NCBI GenBank assembly: GCA_004555205.1
Contig: SFIY01000003.1
Coordinates: forward strand, 62,001-126,000
DNA: 64,000 nucleotides
Direction of reading: 5' to 3'
From: Clostridiales bacterium
GTDB lineage: Bacteria; Bacillota; Clostridia; Oscillospirales; Oscillospiraceae
Below are positions 24,349 through 31,769 of the stretch, one piece after another (position 1 is the first letter of the stretch; every line of letters begins with the position of its first letter). The notes beneath the pieces were generated by a model that saw nothing but the letters and a program-made list of their open reading frames with translations, searched no databases and was not told where the DNA came from. Both the position numbers and the translations under genes were made by a program.

Positions 24349-25104
24349 TTAGGGATTCTTTTTCAAAAATTCGGCGGCAAGCGCAATGTAAGCGTCTGCA
24401 CCGCGGCAGTTGCCGTCATAGGAAGTGATGGGCTTGCCGTGACTGGGCGCTTCGCTCAGCCGCACATTGCGGGGGATCACCGTGCTGTAGACCTTTCCGG
24501 GGAAGAAGCGCTTCACTTCCTGCGCCACCTGCATAGCCAGATTGGTGCGGCCGTCAAACATGGTCAGCAAAACGCCCTCAATCTCCAGGCGGGGATTCAT
24601 GTTCCGGCGCACGATGCGCACGGTGTTCATCAAGTCGCTCAGACCCTCCAGAGCATAGTATTCGCCCTGCAGCGGCACCAACAGGGAATGAGCGGCGCAG
24701 AGCGCGTTCAATGTCAGCAATTCCAACGAGGGCGGGCAGTCAATGAAAATGAAGTCATAATCGGCCTCCACAGCGTCCAGTGCGGTCTTCAGACGGAACT
24801 GGCGATCCTCCATTTCAATCATTTCAATACCGGCTCCTGCCAGCGCCTTGCTGCTGGGCAGCACATCGCCGTAAGGCGTGGAGACGATGGCCTTTCGGGT
24901 ATCGACCCCGTTGATCAGCACATCATATACCCCGTTGGACACGGACTTGTCCACGCCTATGCCGGAGGTGGCATTGGCCTGCGGGTCGAAATCGCACAAA
25001 AGCACCCGCTTGCCTGCCTGCTTCAAGGCCGCGCCCAGATTCACACAGGTTGTTGTTTTTCCCACGCCGCCTTTTTGATTGACAATTGCTACAATCTTTG
25101 CCAC
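24349..25104 (-). CDS. parA: Chromosome partition ATPase ParA (Soj)
   Basis: Walker-type ATPase working with ParB in origin segregation and, in relatives, in DnaA control. 251 aa from (V)AKIVAIVNQKGGVGKTTTCVNL, with deviant Walker A KGGVGKTT, switch regions DFDPQANAT and FIDCPPSLELLT. GTG at 25104 is preferred because MAKIVAIVNQ is the family start; another in-frame GTG lies 12 nt upstream and neither has a strong ribosome binding site. Confidence 0.94.
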   Translation of the reverse strand: MAKIVAIVNQKGGVGKTTTCVNLGAALKQAGKRVLLCDFDPQANATSGIGVDKSVSNGVYDVLINGVDTRKAIVSTPYGDVLPSSKALAGAGIEMIEMEDRQFRLKTALDAVEADYDFIFIDCPPSLELLTLNALCAAHSLLVPLQGEYYALEGLSDLMNTVRIVRRNMNPRLEIEGVLLTMFDGRTNLAMQVAQEVKRFFPGKVYSTVIPRNVRLSEAPSHGKPITSYDGNCRGADAYIALAAEFLKKNP

Positions 25105-25150
25105 GAAACAGCCCACTCGCTTTCTTTGGTAGTTTATTTCTGATTTATAT

Positions 25151-25178
25151 AGTATACCACAAAGAAAAATTGTTGCAA
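25151..25178 (-). promoter_or_regulatory. Promoter of the parAB operon
   Basis: Minus strand TTGCAA, 16-bp spacer, TATACT. Two parS sites lie 46 and 90 bp upstream, so ParB spreading could affect it. Confidence 0.65.
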
Positions 25179-25223
25179 TAGCGCAGAGGAAGAAAAATAC
25201 AAAAACTTTGCATGGGGTGGCCG

Positions 25224-25239
25224 TGTTTCACGTGAAACA
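25224..25239. promoter_or_regulatory. parS centromere site 2
   Basis: Perfect TGTTTCACGTGAAACA upstream of parA, 29 bp from site 3. Confidence 0.95.
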
Positions 25240-25259
25240 GTGACCGCAGCACAAAAAGA

Positions 25260-25291
25260 CAGGCAGATGTTTCACGTGAAACATCTGCCTG
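25260..25291. promoter_or_regulatory. parS centromere site 3 inside a 32-bp palindrome, terminator-like
   Basis: The perfect parS core is at 25268-25283. The symmetry continues outward without mismatch to CAGGCAGA/TCTGCCTG, giving a 32-bp perfect palindrome. On the minus strand it is followed by TCTTTTTG and it lies 5 nt after the GH13 stop codon, so it has the form of an intrinsic terminator of the zapA-to-GH13 operon. Confidence 0.88.
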
Positions 25292-25295
25292 CGGA

Positions 25296-27161
25296 TCAAA
25301 TCAACACAAGGGCGGACAGCGGCGGCAAGCACAGGTGCAGCAGCCGGTCGCGGACAAAGAACTGCTGGGAGGTCAGGGCGTCGGTGGCCAGAGACCCATC
25401 CCAGGGGAGCGTCAGCTCCAGCGGTTCGGTGGAGGCGTTCAGCGCGGTGACGGTTGTCTCATCGCCGCTCCGACGGCGCAGCACCAGTCCGGCGCCCCGG
25501 GCATAGAGATAGGTGATGTCGCCTGCCTGCAGGGAGGGTCGGGAGCGGCGGAGCCGGCCTAAGGTTTGATAGTAACGGAGGAGCTTTTGGTTTTCCTCGC
25601 CCCAAGGGTAGGTGCCGCGGTTAAAGGGATCTTCAAAGCCCTCCATGCCCACCTCGTCACCGTAGTATACCGTGGGCGAGCCGGGGAAGGAGTAGAGCAG
25701 GGCCGCCGCCAACTTCAGCCGCTGCAGAGCCAAAAAGCGCTCGGCGGGGGAGAGACGGTAGGCGGCACGGCCGTCCTTATCCTGCGGCGGCTGTATGGCA
25801 CCTAAAAGCGTTAGAATACGGGGGGTGTCGTGGGTGCCCAAGGAGTTCATGGCGGAATAAAAAGCGGCGGGGGGATAGTTCTCACGGAGCGTCTCCATGG
25901 TCTCCTTAAAATCTGCCGCATCACCGCCGCGCAGCCAATCCAGAGCCGCGTTGCGGAAGGGGTAATTCATCAGGCCGTGGGTTTCGCTGCCCAGCAAATA
26001 CCGGCGGCGCTGCGAATAGGCGATCTTGTTGCTGCCGTCCTCCCAGACCTCGCCCAAAAGAAAGCTGTCCGGCTTTTCCTCTGCCATCACCCGACGAATC
26101 TCGGCAATAAAGTCGTCGGGGAGTTCGTCCGCCACATCCAGACGCCATGCCGAGGCGCCGCAGCGCAGCCAATGGCGCACCACGCTGTCTTCACCGGTGA
26201 TGATAAACCGGCGATAGGTGGGGTCATGCTCGTTCACCGCAGGCAGCGTGTGAATCCCCCACCAACATTCATAGCGGTCGGGCCAATGGTGGAACTGATA
26301 CCAAGGAGCGTACAGCGACACGGGACTCTGCGCCGCACCCAACTGGGAATAAAACCCTGCGGCATTAAAGTAGCGGCTGTTAGAGCCGGTATGATTGAAC
26401 ACCCCGTCAAGCATCACGCGCATGCCGCGCTTGGCGGCCTCGGCGCAAAGACAGCGAAAATCCTCCTCCGAGCCCAACATGGGGTCGATGGCCAGATAAT
26501 CGGCGGTATCATAGCGGTGATTGCTGGCGGATTCAAAAATCGGGTTCAGGTAAATGGTGGTGACGGAAAGACTTTGCAGATAGTCCAGCTTGCTGATAAT
26601 GCCCTGCAGGTCACCGCCGAAAAAGTCGCGGTTGGTGATCTGCCCGTCGGCTTCCGGACGGTAAAGAGGCTGGTCAGACCAGTTTTCGTGCACCAGCCGG
26701 TCGCCCACCATGCCGGTGGGGTCGGGCATACGGCTGCGGCAAAAGCGATCTGGAAATATCTGGTAAGTCACGCCGGCGCCGAACCAGGACGGCGTCACGC
26801 CCTCGCCGTCATAGACGGTGAGCTGCCAGCGCTGCAATTGCGCTTCGTGACAGTAACCGTTACGGCCGAAGCAGACGCAGGAGCCGTCCCGACGGGTGAA
26901 GCGGAAGCCGTACCAGAGCAGGTCGGGCTGTGAGGGGACAGGCAATGTGCCGCAAAACAGGTCCCCCTGATCGCCCACGGCAGGAAGCGGGATGCTCAGA
27001 TCACGGGCGGCAAATTCGCAATGGCACAGCAGCGACGCGGAAACAAAATCCTCACGACGCAGAGGACGGAGGGTAAAAGTGACCTCGGTGCTGCACGCAG
27101 CAGCACCGAAGGGAGATTTATACCGACTGTCGCGGGGATCAAAGACAAAGGCATTCGTCAT
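25296..27161 (-). CDS. Glycoside hydrolase family 13 protein (neopullulanase/alpha-glycosidase type)
   Basis: 621-aa intracellular enzyme (no signal peptide) for alpha-1,4/1,6-glucans. An N-terminal beta-sandwich of about 120 residues precedes the catalytic barrel, as in cyclomaltodextrinase and neopullulanase. Barrel motifs: VTYQIFPDRF, DGVFNHTG (region I), WRLDVADEL with the nucleophile Asp (region II), LLGEVWED with the acid/base Glu (region III) and SLGTHDTPR (region IV). Product specificity is not readable. It ends the cell-wall operon, 24 bp after mrdA. Confidence 0.9.
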   Translation of the reverse strand: MTNAFVFDPRDSRYKSPFGAAACSTEVTFTLRPLRREDFVSASLLCHCEFAARDLSIPLPAVGDQGDLFCGTLPVPSQPDLLWYGFRFTRRDGSCVCFGRNGYCHEAQLQRWQLTVYDGEGVTPSWFGAGVTYQIFPDRFCRSRMPDPTGMVGDRLVHENWSDQPLYRPEADGQITNRDFFGGDLQGIISKLDYLQSLSVTTIYLNPIFESASNHRYDTADYLAIDPMLGSEEDFRCLCAEAAKRGMRVMLDGVFNHTGSNSRYFNAAGFYSQLGAAQSPVSLYAPWYQFHHWPDRYECWWGIHTLPAVNEHDPTYRRFIITGEDSVVRHWLRCGASAWRLDVADELPDDFIAEIRRVMAEEKPDSFLLGEVWEDGSNKIAYSQRRRYLLGSETHGLMNYPFRNAALDWLRGGDAADFKETMETLRENYPPAAFYSAMNSLGTHDTPRILTLLGAIQPPQDKDGRAAYRLSPAERFLALQRLKLAAALLYSFPGSPTVYYGDEVGMEGFEDPFNRGTYPWGEENQKLLRYYQTLGRLRRSRPSLQAGDITYLYARGAGLVLRRRSGDETTVTALNASTEPLELTLPWDGSLATDALTSQQFFVRDRLLHLCLPPLSALVLI

Positions 27162-27185
27162 GGCAGATACCTCTACGGAATGGTT

Positions 27186-29270
27186 TTACTGCATTATTGT
27201 GTTTTCGCCCACAATGGCGGTACCGATCTCATCGTGTGAGAAGTAGGAGTTGATAATCTCCACGGCGGTACTGGCCAAGGCTGCGCCGGCGCCGCCCTTT
27301 TCAATGGAAACGGCTACCGCGATCTCGGGATCCTCATAGGGGGCAAAGGCGACAAAGACGCCGTTGCTGGTTTCGGAACTGCCGGTTTCGGCCGTACCGG
27401 TTTTGGCGCCGGCAGATACCACGCACTTGCTGAAATAATAGGAAAGGCTGGAGGTGGTCAGGTCGTGCATACCGGTTTTGACCGCTTCCACGGTGCTGTC
27501 CTTCATTTTCACCACATTCACGGGGCCCTTATTGTAGGCATAGACCAGTGTGGTGTTATCGTAGGATTTCACATTCTTGAGAAGGTGCGCTTCATAATGC
27601 TCGCCGTCACCCACCAGCGTGGCAATATAGTTGGCGAGCTGCAGGGGCGTAAAGAGATGATAGCTCTGGCCGATGGCAGCCGTCAGCGTTTGACCGTCCG
27701 TCCATTCCAGGTCGTTTGCCTCGGCATATTCCGGCGAGGCAACGGCGCCCTTGCTCTCCGCGCCGTTCTTGCCGCCGATCTCGATGCCGGTATATTCACC
27801 CAGACCGAACTGGCGGGCATAGCTTGCCAGCGTTTCGATGCCTGTCAGGCGCCCGACCTCATAGAAGAAGTAGTTGCACGACACCGTCAGCGCTTCGCTC
27901 ACATCCACTGCGCCGTGGGTGCCGCCGGTGTTGGAATAGATCCAGCATCTGGGCTGGGGAGAGGAGTAATAGTCGTAAATGCCGCGGTCCACAACGGTGG
28001 TGGAGGTCGTGATAGTGCCGCTTTCCAGTGCGGCCACCGCCGTGCAGGGCTTGAAGGTGGAGCCGGGAGGATAGGTGCCCTGGGTGGCGCGGTTATAAAG
28101 GGGCGTGCCCTCCTCATCATTGACAAGGTCATCGTAAATCTCGTCCCACTTGGACAAATCGTAGGTGGGATACGACGCCATGGCCAGCACTTCGCCGCTG
28201 CCCACGCCGATGACCACCGCGGCGGCGCCGCGGGTGAGGCCGTCGGCCTCCGTCATCTCCTGCACCGTTGCCGCCAGCGCCTTTTCCGTATCGGCCTGCA
28301 GGTCAATGTCAAGCGTCAGGGCCACCGTGTTGCCGGGCTGCGGCTCTTTGGTATACAGCTCGCCGGTGATCTTGCCGTCGGCATCGGTGGTGATCAGGCG
28401 GGTGCCGTTGGTGCCGTGGAGATAGTCCTCAAACGCCTCCTCCACCCCGTCCCGGCCCACCAGCGTGTTCATCAGGTAGCCCTTATCCCGGTAGCCGATG
28501 ATGCCGTTTTCCTTGTCGCCCTCCCAGTCCTCCTGATAGATGGGGGAGAGGCGGCCGAGAATGTGCGCGGCATAGGTGGTGTTATAAACACGGGCAGAGG
28601 CAGTGCCGGTTTTGACGCCCTCGTAGTGCCCGTCCACCACCTGAGCGATCAGCTCCACCGTAATATCGGAGGCGAAGACATAGTTGCTGCCCAGCAGATG
28701 ATGCACCGACAGCTCATAGCGGACGCCGGCGATCAGACGCGCCTGGGCATCGGTATAGGTATCGTCAATGCCATAGAGCTCACGCAGTAGGGCAAAAAAC
28801 GCGTCCGCCGTGATACCGGGGGTGAGAGAGGGCGAGGTATGGTAGGGTATATCCCGGTTTTCCAGGAACATCTCAAAGTTTTCATCCATTTTTTTGGTAT
28901 AGGTCACCGGCACAGACTTGCTCAAGGGCAAGGTGTCGTGCCAGGACATCTTGTTCTTCTGACAAAGCTGAATCAAGCGCCAGATGGCCGCATTTTCCCG
29001 CGCATCATCGTCGTCAAAGACCGAATCGTCCAATGTAAGCGTATAGGTGAGGCGATTGGATACCAGCACCTTGCCGTTGCGGTCGGTGATAATGCCGCGG
29101 GAGGCCTCCACCGTTTCCGTGGTAGCGTTGCTGGTGATGGACTTGGCACGGTACTCGCTGCCGTGGATGATCTGGGTGGAACAGAGCACCGCCAAATACG
29201 CCAAAAGCACGGCACCGAACAGGCCGAGCAATATATGCAGGCGGGTTTTCAAGGGATTGGAAGACTTCAT
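27186..29270 (-). CDS. mrdA: Penicillin-binding protein 2 (elongasome transpeptidase)
   Basis: Class B PBP, 694 aa: cytoplasmic tail, one TM segment (about residues 12-32, LLGLFGAVLLAYLAVL), a dimerisation/pedestal domain, and the transpeptidase domain with STFK (catalytic Ser), SCN and KTGTAE motifs. Being directly behind mreC-mreD identifies it as the elongasome PBP2 rather than FtsI or SpoVD; it has no PASTA repeats. Confidence 0.93.
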   Translation of the reverse strand: MKSSNPLKTRLHILLGLFGAVLLAYLAVLCSTQIIHGSEYRAKSITSNATTETVEASRGIITDRNGKVLVSNRLTYTLTLDDSVFDDDDARENAAIWRLIQLCQKNKMSWHDTLPLSKSVPVTYTKKMDENFEMFLENRDIPYHTSPSLTPGITADAFFALLRELYGIDDTYTDAQARLIAGVRYELSVHHLLGSNYVFASDITVELIAQVVDGHYEGVKTGTASARVYNTTYAAHILGRLSPIYQEDWEGDKENGIIGYRDKGYLMNTLVGRDGVEEAFEDYLHGTNGTRLITTDADGKITGELYTKEPQPGNTVALTLDIDLQADTEKALAATVQEMTEADGLTRGAAAVVIGVGSGEVLAMASYPTYDLSKWDEIYDDLVNDEEGTPLYNRATQGTYPPGSTFKPCTAVAALESGTITTSTTVVDRGIYDYYSSPQPRCWIYSNTGGTHGAVDVSEALTVSCNYFFYEVGRLTGIETLASYARQFGLGEYTGIEIGGKNGAESKGAVASPEYAEANDLEWTDGQTLTAAIGQSYHLFTPLQLANYIATLVGDGEHYEAHLLKNVKSYDNTTLVYAYNKGPVNVVKMKDSTVEAVKTGMHDLTTSSLSYYFSKCVVSAGAKTGTAETGSSETSNGVFVAFAPYEDPEIAVAVSIEKGGAGAALASTAVEIINSYFSHDEIGTAIVGENTIMQ

Positions 29271-29309
29271 GAGGTGCTCCTTTCAAGCAGAGGGGATCAG
29301 ACCGGTATA

Positions 29310-29810
29310 TCAATATACCGCAGTTCGCTTATGCAGCCAGCGGTAGGGGAAATAGACCAGCGGCATGCATGCCACGGAAATCAGCTCCTTCCCCATCAGC
29401 AGCAGCGCCGGAAGAAGGGAGATGCCCGCACGGTAGGAGAGAAACAGCATCTGCAGCAGGTCACACAGGACGATGGACAAAATCGAGACGAGGAAGGCGC
29501 ACAGCAGGCCCGGCACAATCAGATGCTTAGCGATCAGCATTACGGTGACAGCCACCACGAAGAAGGCCAGCGTATAAAAGCAGGGGATGGGACCGGTGGT
29601 GGTCAAGTCGGTCAGCAAACCGAAAATCAGTGAAAAAACAACGCCCTCATTGCCCTCCCACATGGTGGCCAGTGCCACGATCAGCGGCAGGAGGAACGGA
29701 TGAATACCCCAGAGGGTGATATGATTCAACAGCAGGCTTTGCAGTACCACAAAAAGCAGTGTGGCAAGTCCGTAAAGCAGCCATTTGATGGCAAAATTCC
29801 GTCGCGTCAT
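29310..29810 (-). CDS. mreD: Rod shape-determining protein MreD
   Basis: 166-aa membrane protein with about five predicted segments (for example WLLYGLATLLFVVLQSLLLN and FLLPLIVALATMWEG). The family is weakly conserved; assignment rests on size, topology and position between mreC and mrdA. Confidence 0.82.
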   Translation of the reverse strand: MTRRNFAIKWLLYGLATLLFVVLQSLLLNHITLWGIHPFLLPLIVALATMWEGNEGVVFSLIFGLLTDLTTTGPIPCFYTLAFFVVAVTVMLIAKHLIVPGLLCAFLVSILSIVLCDLLQMLFLSYRAGISLLPALLLMGKELISVACMPLVYFPYRWLHKRTAVY

Positions 29811-29821
29811 AGGCGCCCTCC

Positions 29822-30661
29822 TCAGTCAACCACGTCAAAGGAGGTGATGACAAACACTTCCGTCAGCTCCGAGAGGTCTGCCTGCGGCGCGAGAATGGCG
29901 TATTTGGTCAAACCGCCGTCGTCCGTGAGGATCTCCTCCACCGAGCCGATGACCAGGCCCGAGGGATAATAGCCGCCAAGACCCGAAGTGACCACCAGAT
30001 CGCCGTTGATGAGACTGCTCTCGCTTTCCAGATAGCTGAGCTTAAGGCGGTTGCGGCCCATCAGGCTCAAATCGCCCATGGCCACCGTAGTCTCGCCGGT
30101 GCGGAAAACCTTGGCGCCGATCTGGGCCTCGGTATCCAATACGGTGGCCACCGTGCACCAGTTAAGGCCGGCTTCCGTCACGATGCCTACCAGGTAACCC
30201 TCGCTGTCCACCACGCAGTTGCCCTGCACAATGCCGCAGGAGGTGCCCTTGCTCAGCGTCAGGGTGGAGGCCCAATTGGAGCTGCTGTGCCCGGTGATAT
30301 AGGCCGATTCAAAGACAAAATCACGGCGCTGCTGACGCAGGCCCAGCAAGGTGCGCAATCGTTCGTTCTCCTCACTGTCAACATTGGCCTGACGCACGCT
30401 CTGCTCCAGTTCGGCAACCTGGCGGCGCAGCTCGGCGTTTTCCTCTTTCAGCTCGTCCACCGATTCAAAGTGCTCAAAAATATTGTCTGCCCAACGCGAT
30501 ACGGCAGCTCCGGCGGCGCGAAACGGCGAGGCCACCACACCGGCCGCATTGTGCAAAAAGCCTGTGCCGCCGCTGACGGCTGACACAATGCACATAATGA
30601 CCGCGATCAGCGTGACGGCGGCCAAAACCCAGATTCCGTTTTTGGAGAAGAACTTTTTCAT
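29822..30661 (-). CDS. mreC: Rod shape-determining protein MreC
   Basis: 279 aa: one N-terminal TM segment (WVLAAVTLIAVIMCIVSAV), a coiled coil at about residues 66-100 (LKEENAELRRQVAELEQSV), then the double beta-barrel with VVDSEGYLVGIVTEAG and VVTSGLGGYYPSGLVIG. It scaffolds the elongasome outside the membrane. mreB is not in this cluster. Confidence 0.92.
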   Translation of the reverse strand: MKKFFSKNGIWVLAAVTLIAVIMCIVSAVSGGTGFLHNAAGVVASPFRAAGAAVSRWADNIFEHFESVDELKEENAELRRQVAELEQSVRQANVDSEENERLRTLLGLRQQRRDFVFESAYITGHSSSNWASTLTLSKGTSCGIVQGNCVVDSEGYLVGIVTEAGLNWCTVATVLDTEAQIGAKVFRTGETTVAMGDLSLMGRNRLKLSYLESESSLINGDLVVTSGLGGYYPSGLVIGSVEEILTDDGGLTKYAILAPQADLSELTEVFVITSFDVVD

Positions 30662-30673
30662 AATCCAGTTTCC

Positions 30674-31255
30674 TTACGATAAAAGTGTGATGCCGAACTC
30701 CTGCAGCATACGGCTGACAAGCAGGACGGGCAGGCCCATAACATTGAAAAAATCGCCGTCAATACGCTCCACCAACAGAGCGCCCTGCCCCTGCACGCCG
30801 TAGGCGCCGGCTTTATCCATGGGCTCGCCGCCGGCAATGTAGGCGCGAAGCTCCGCCTCGGCAGCCGGTCGGAAATAGACATCCGTGACGGCGCTCTTTG
30901 TCAGCATACGGTCGCCCTGCCGCAGCGTCACGCCGGTGCACACCGTGTGGCGGCGGCCGGCAAGGGCCGTCAGCATACGCAGCGCGTCGTCCGCGTCGGC
31001 AGGCTTGCCTAAACGCTTGTCATCCAAAAAGACCATGGTGTCGGCGGTTATGACGATCTCGTCCGCAGCGGAGGGCACCGCCAGCGATTTTTCCCGGGAG
31101 ATGTAGGAGACGATCTCCGCAGGCGTCAGGCCGTCGGGATACCGTTCCTCCACCTGCGGGACGCGGACGGTGAAATCCGTGATTCCCATGCGCTGCAGCA
31201 GCTCCTGACGGCGGGGTGAGCCGGAGGCAAGTACGATGTGTGCCATATCCGTCAC
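30674..31255 (-). CDS. maf: Maf-family nucleoside triphosphate pyrophosphatase
   Basis: Hydrolyses non-canonical or UTP/dTTP-type nucleotides (house-cleaning). 193 aa with LASGSPRRQELLQRMG at the N-terminus, EIVITADTMV and the C-terminal GDFFNVMGLPV. It overlaps dut by 4 nt, so two nucleotide-sanitation genes are coupled at the head of the mre genes. Confidence 0.93.
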   Translation of the reverse strand: MTDMAHIVLASGSPRRQELLQRMGITDFTVRVPQVEERYPDGLTPAEIVSYISREKSLAVPSAADEIVITADTMVFLDDKRLGKPADADDALRMLTALAGRRHTVCTGVTLRQGDRMLTKSAVTDVYFRPAAEAELRAYIAGGEPMDKAGAYGVQGQGALLVERIDGDFFNVMGLPVLLVSRMLQEFGITLLS

Positions 31256-31701
31256 CTGCCCGTAGAGCCGAAGCCGCCGGTGCCGCGCTCCGTTTCGTCC
31301 AGCGTATCGGTGAGGGTGATCTGAGGCTGTACCACGGGGACCACCATCAACTGGGCAATGCGGTCGCCGGGTTGGATGGTATAGCTCTCCTCAGAGAGAT
31401 TCACCAGACCCACGCCGATCTCGCCGCGATAATCGCTGTCAATCACGCCCACGCCGTTGGAGAGGCAGATACCCTTTTTAATCCCCAGTCCGCTGCGGGC
31501 AAAGACCAGCGCCACATACGCCGCCGAGGGCAAAGCAATGGCGATGCCGGTGGAGACCAGCGCGCGCTGGGAGGCGGCCAAGGTAATGGGCTCGTCGATG
31601 CAGGCGCACAGGTCCATGGCGGCGGCGCCGGGGGTGGCAAAGTGGGGGACGGGAATGTCCTGTCCGATACGAGGGGAGAGCGCTTTGATTTTCAGTTCCA
31701 T
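31252..31701 (-). CDS. dut: Deoxyuridine triphosphatase (dUTPase)
   Basis: Trimeric dUTP pyrophosphatase, 149 aa, start at ATG 31701 with AAGGTG upstream. All five motifs are present: PGAAAMDLCA, ARSGLGIKKGI, GVIDSDYRGEIGV, GDRIAQLMVVPV and the C-terminal arm RGTGGFGSTGR. It prevents uracil incorporation and provides dUMP. Confidence 0.95.
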   Translation of the reverse strand: MELKIKALSPRIGQDIPVPHFATPGAAAMDLCACIDEPITLAASQRALVSTGIAIALPSAAYVALVFARSGLGIKKGICLSNGVGVIDSDYRGEIGVGLVNLSEESYTIQPGDRIAQLMVVPVVQPQITLTDTLDETERGTGGFGSTGR

Positions 31702-31726
31702 AGTAACACCTTTTGTCGGTAAAATT

Positions 31727-31763
31727 GATAACAAACTGTAAAATATAGATAGAATATTACGAA
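31727..31763 (-). repeat. 37-nt AT-rich motif behind the U32 peptidase gene, copy C
   Basis: Minus strand: TTCGTAATATT-N7-TATTTTACA, then TTTGTTATC, 6 nt after the stop codon of the U32 gene and before dut. Gapless match to copies A and B. Confidence 0.6.
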
Positions 31764-31769
31764 CAGTGA

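Noticed and set aside
25224..25291. Tandem parS sites read as a short repeat array or CRISPR-like structure
   Set aside because: Only two copies occur, and each is a perfect ParB site next to parA.
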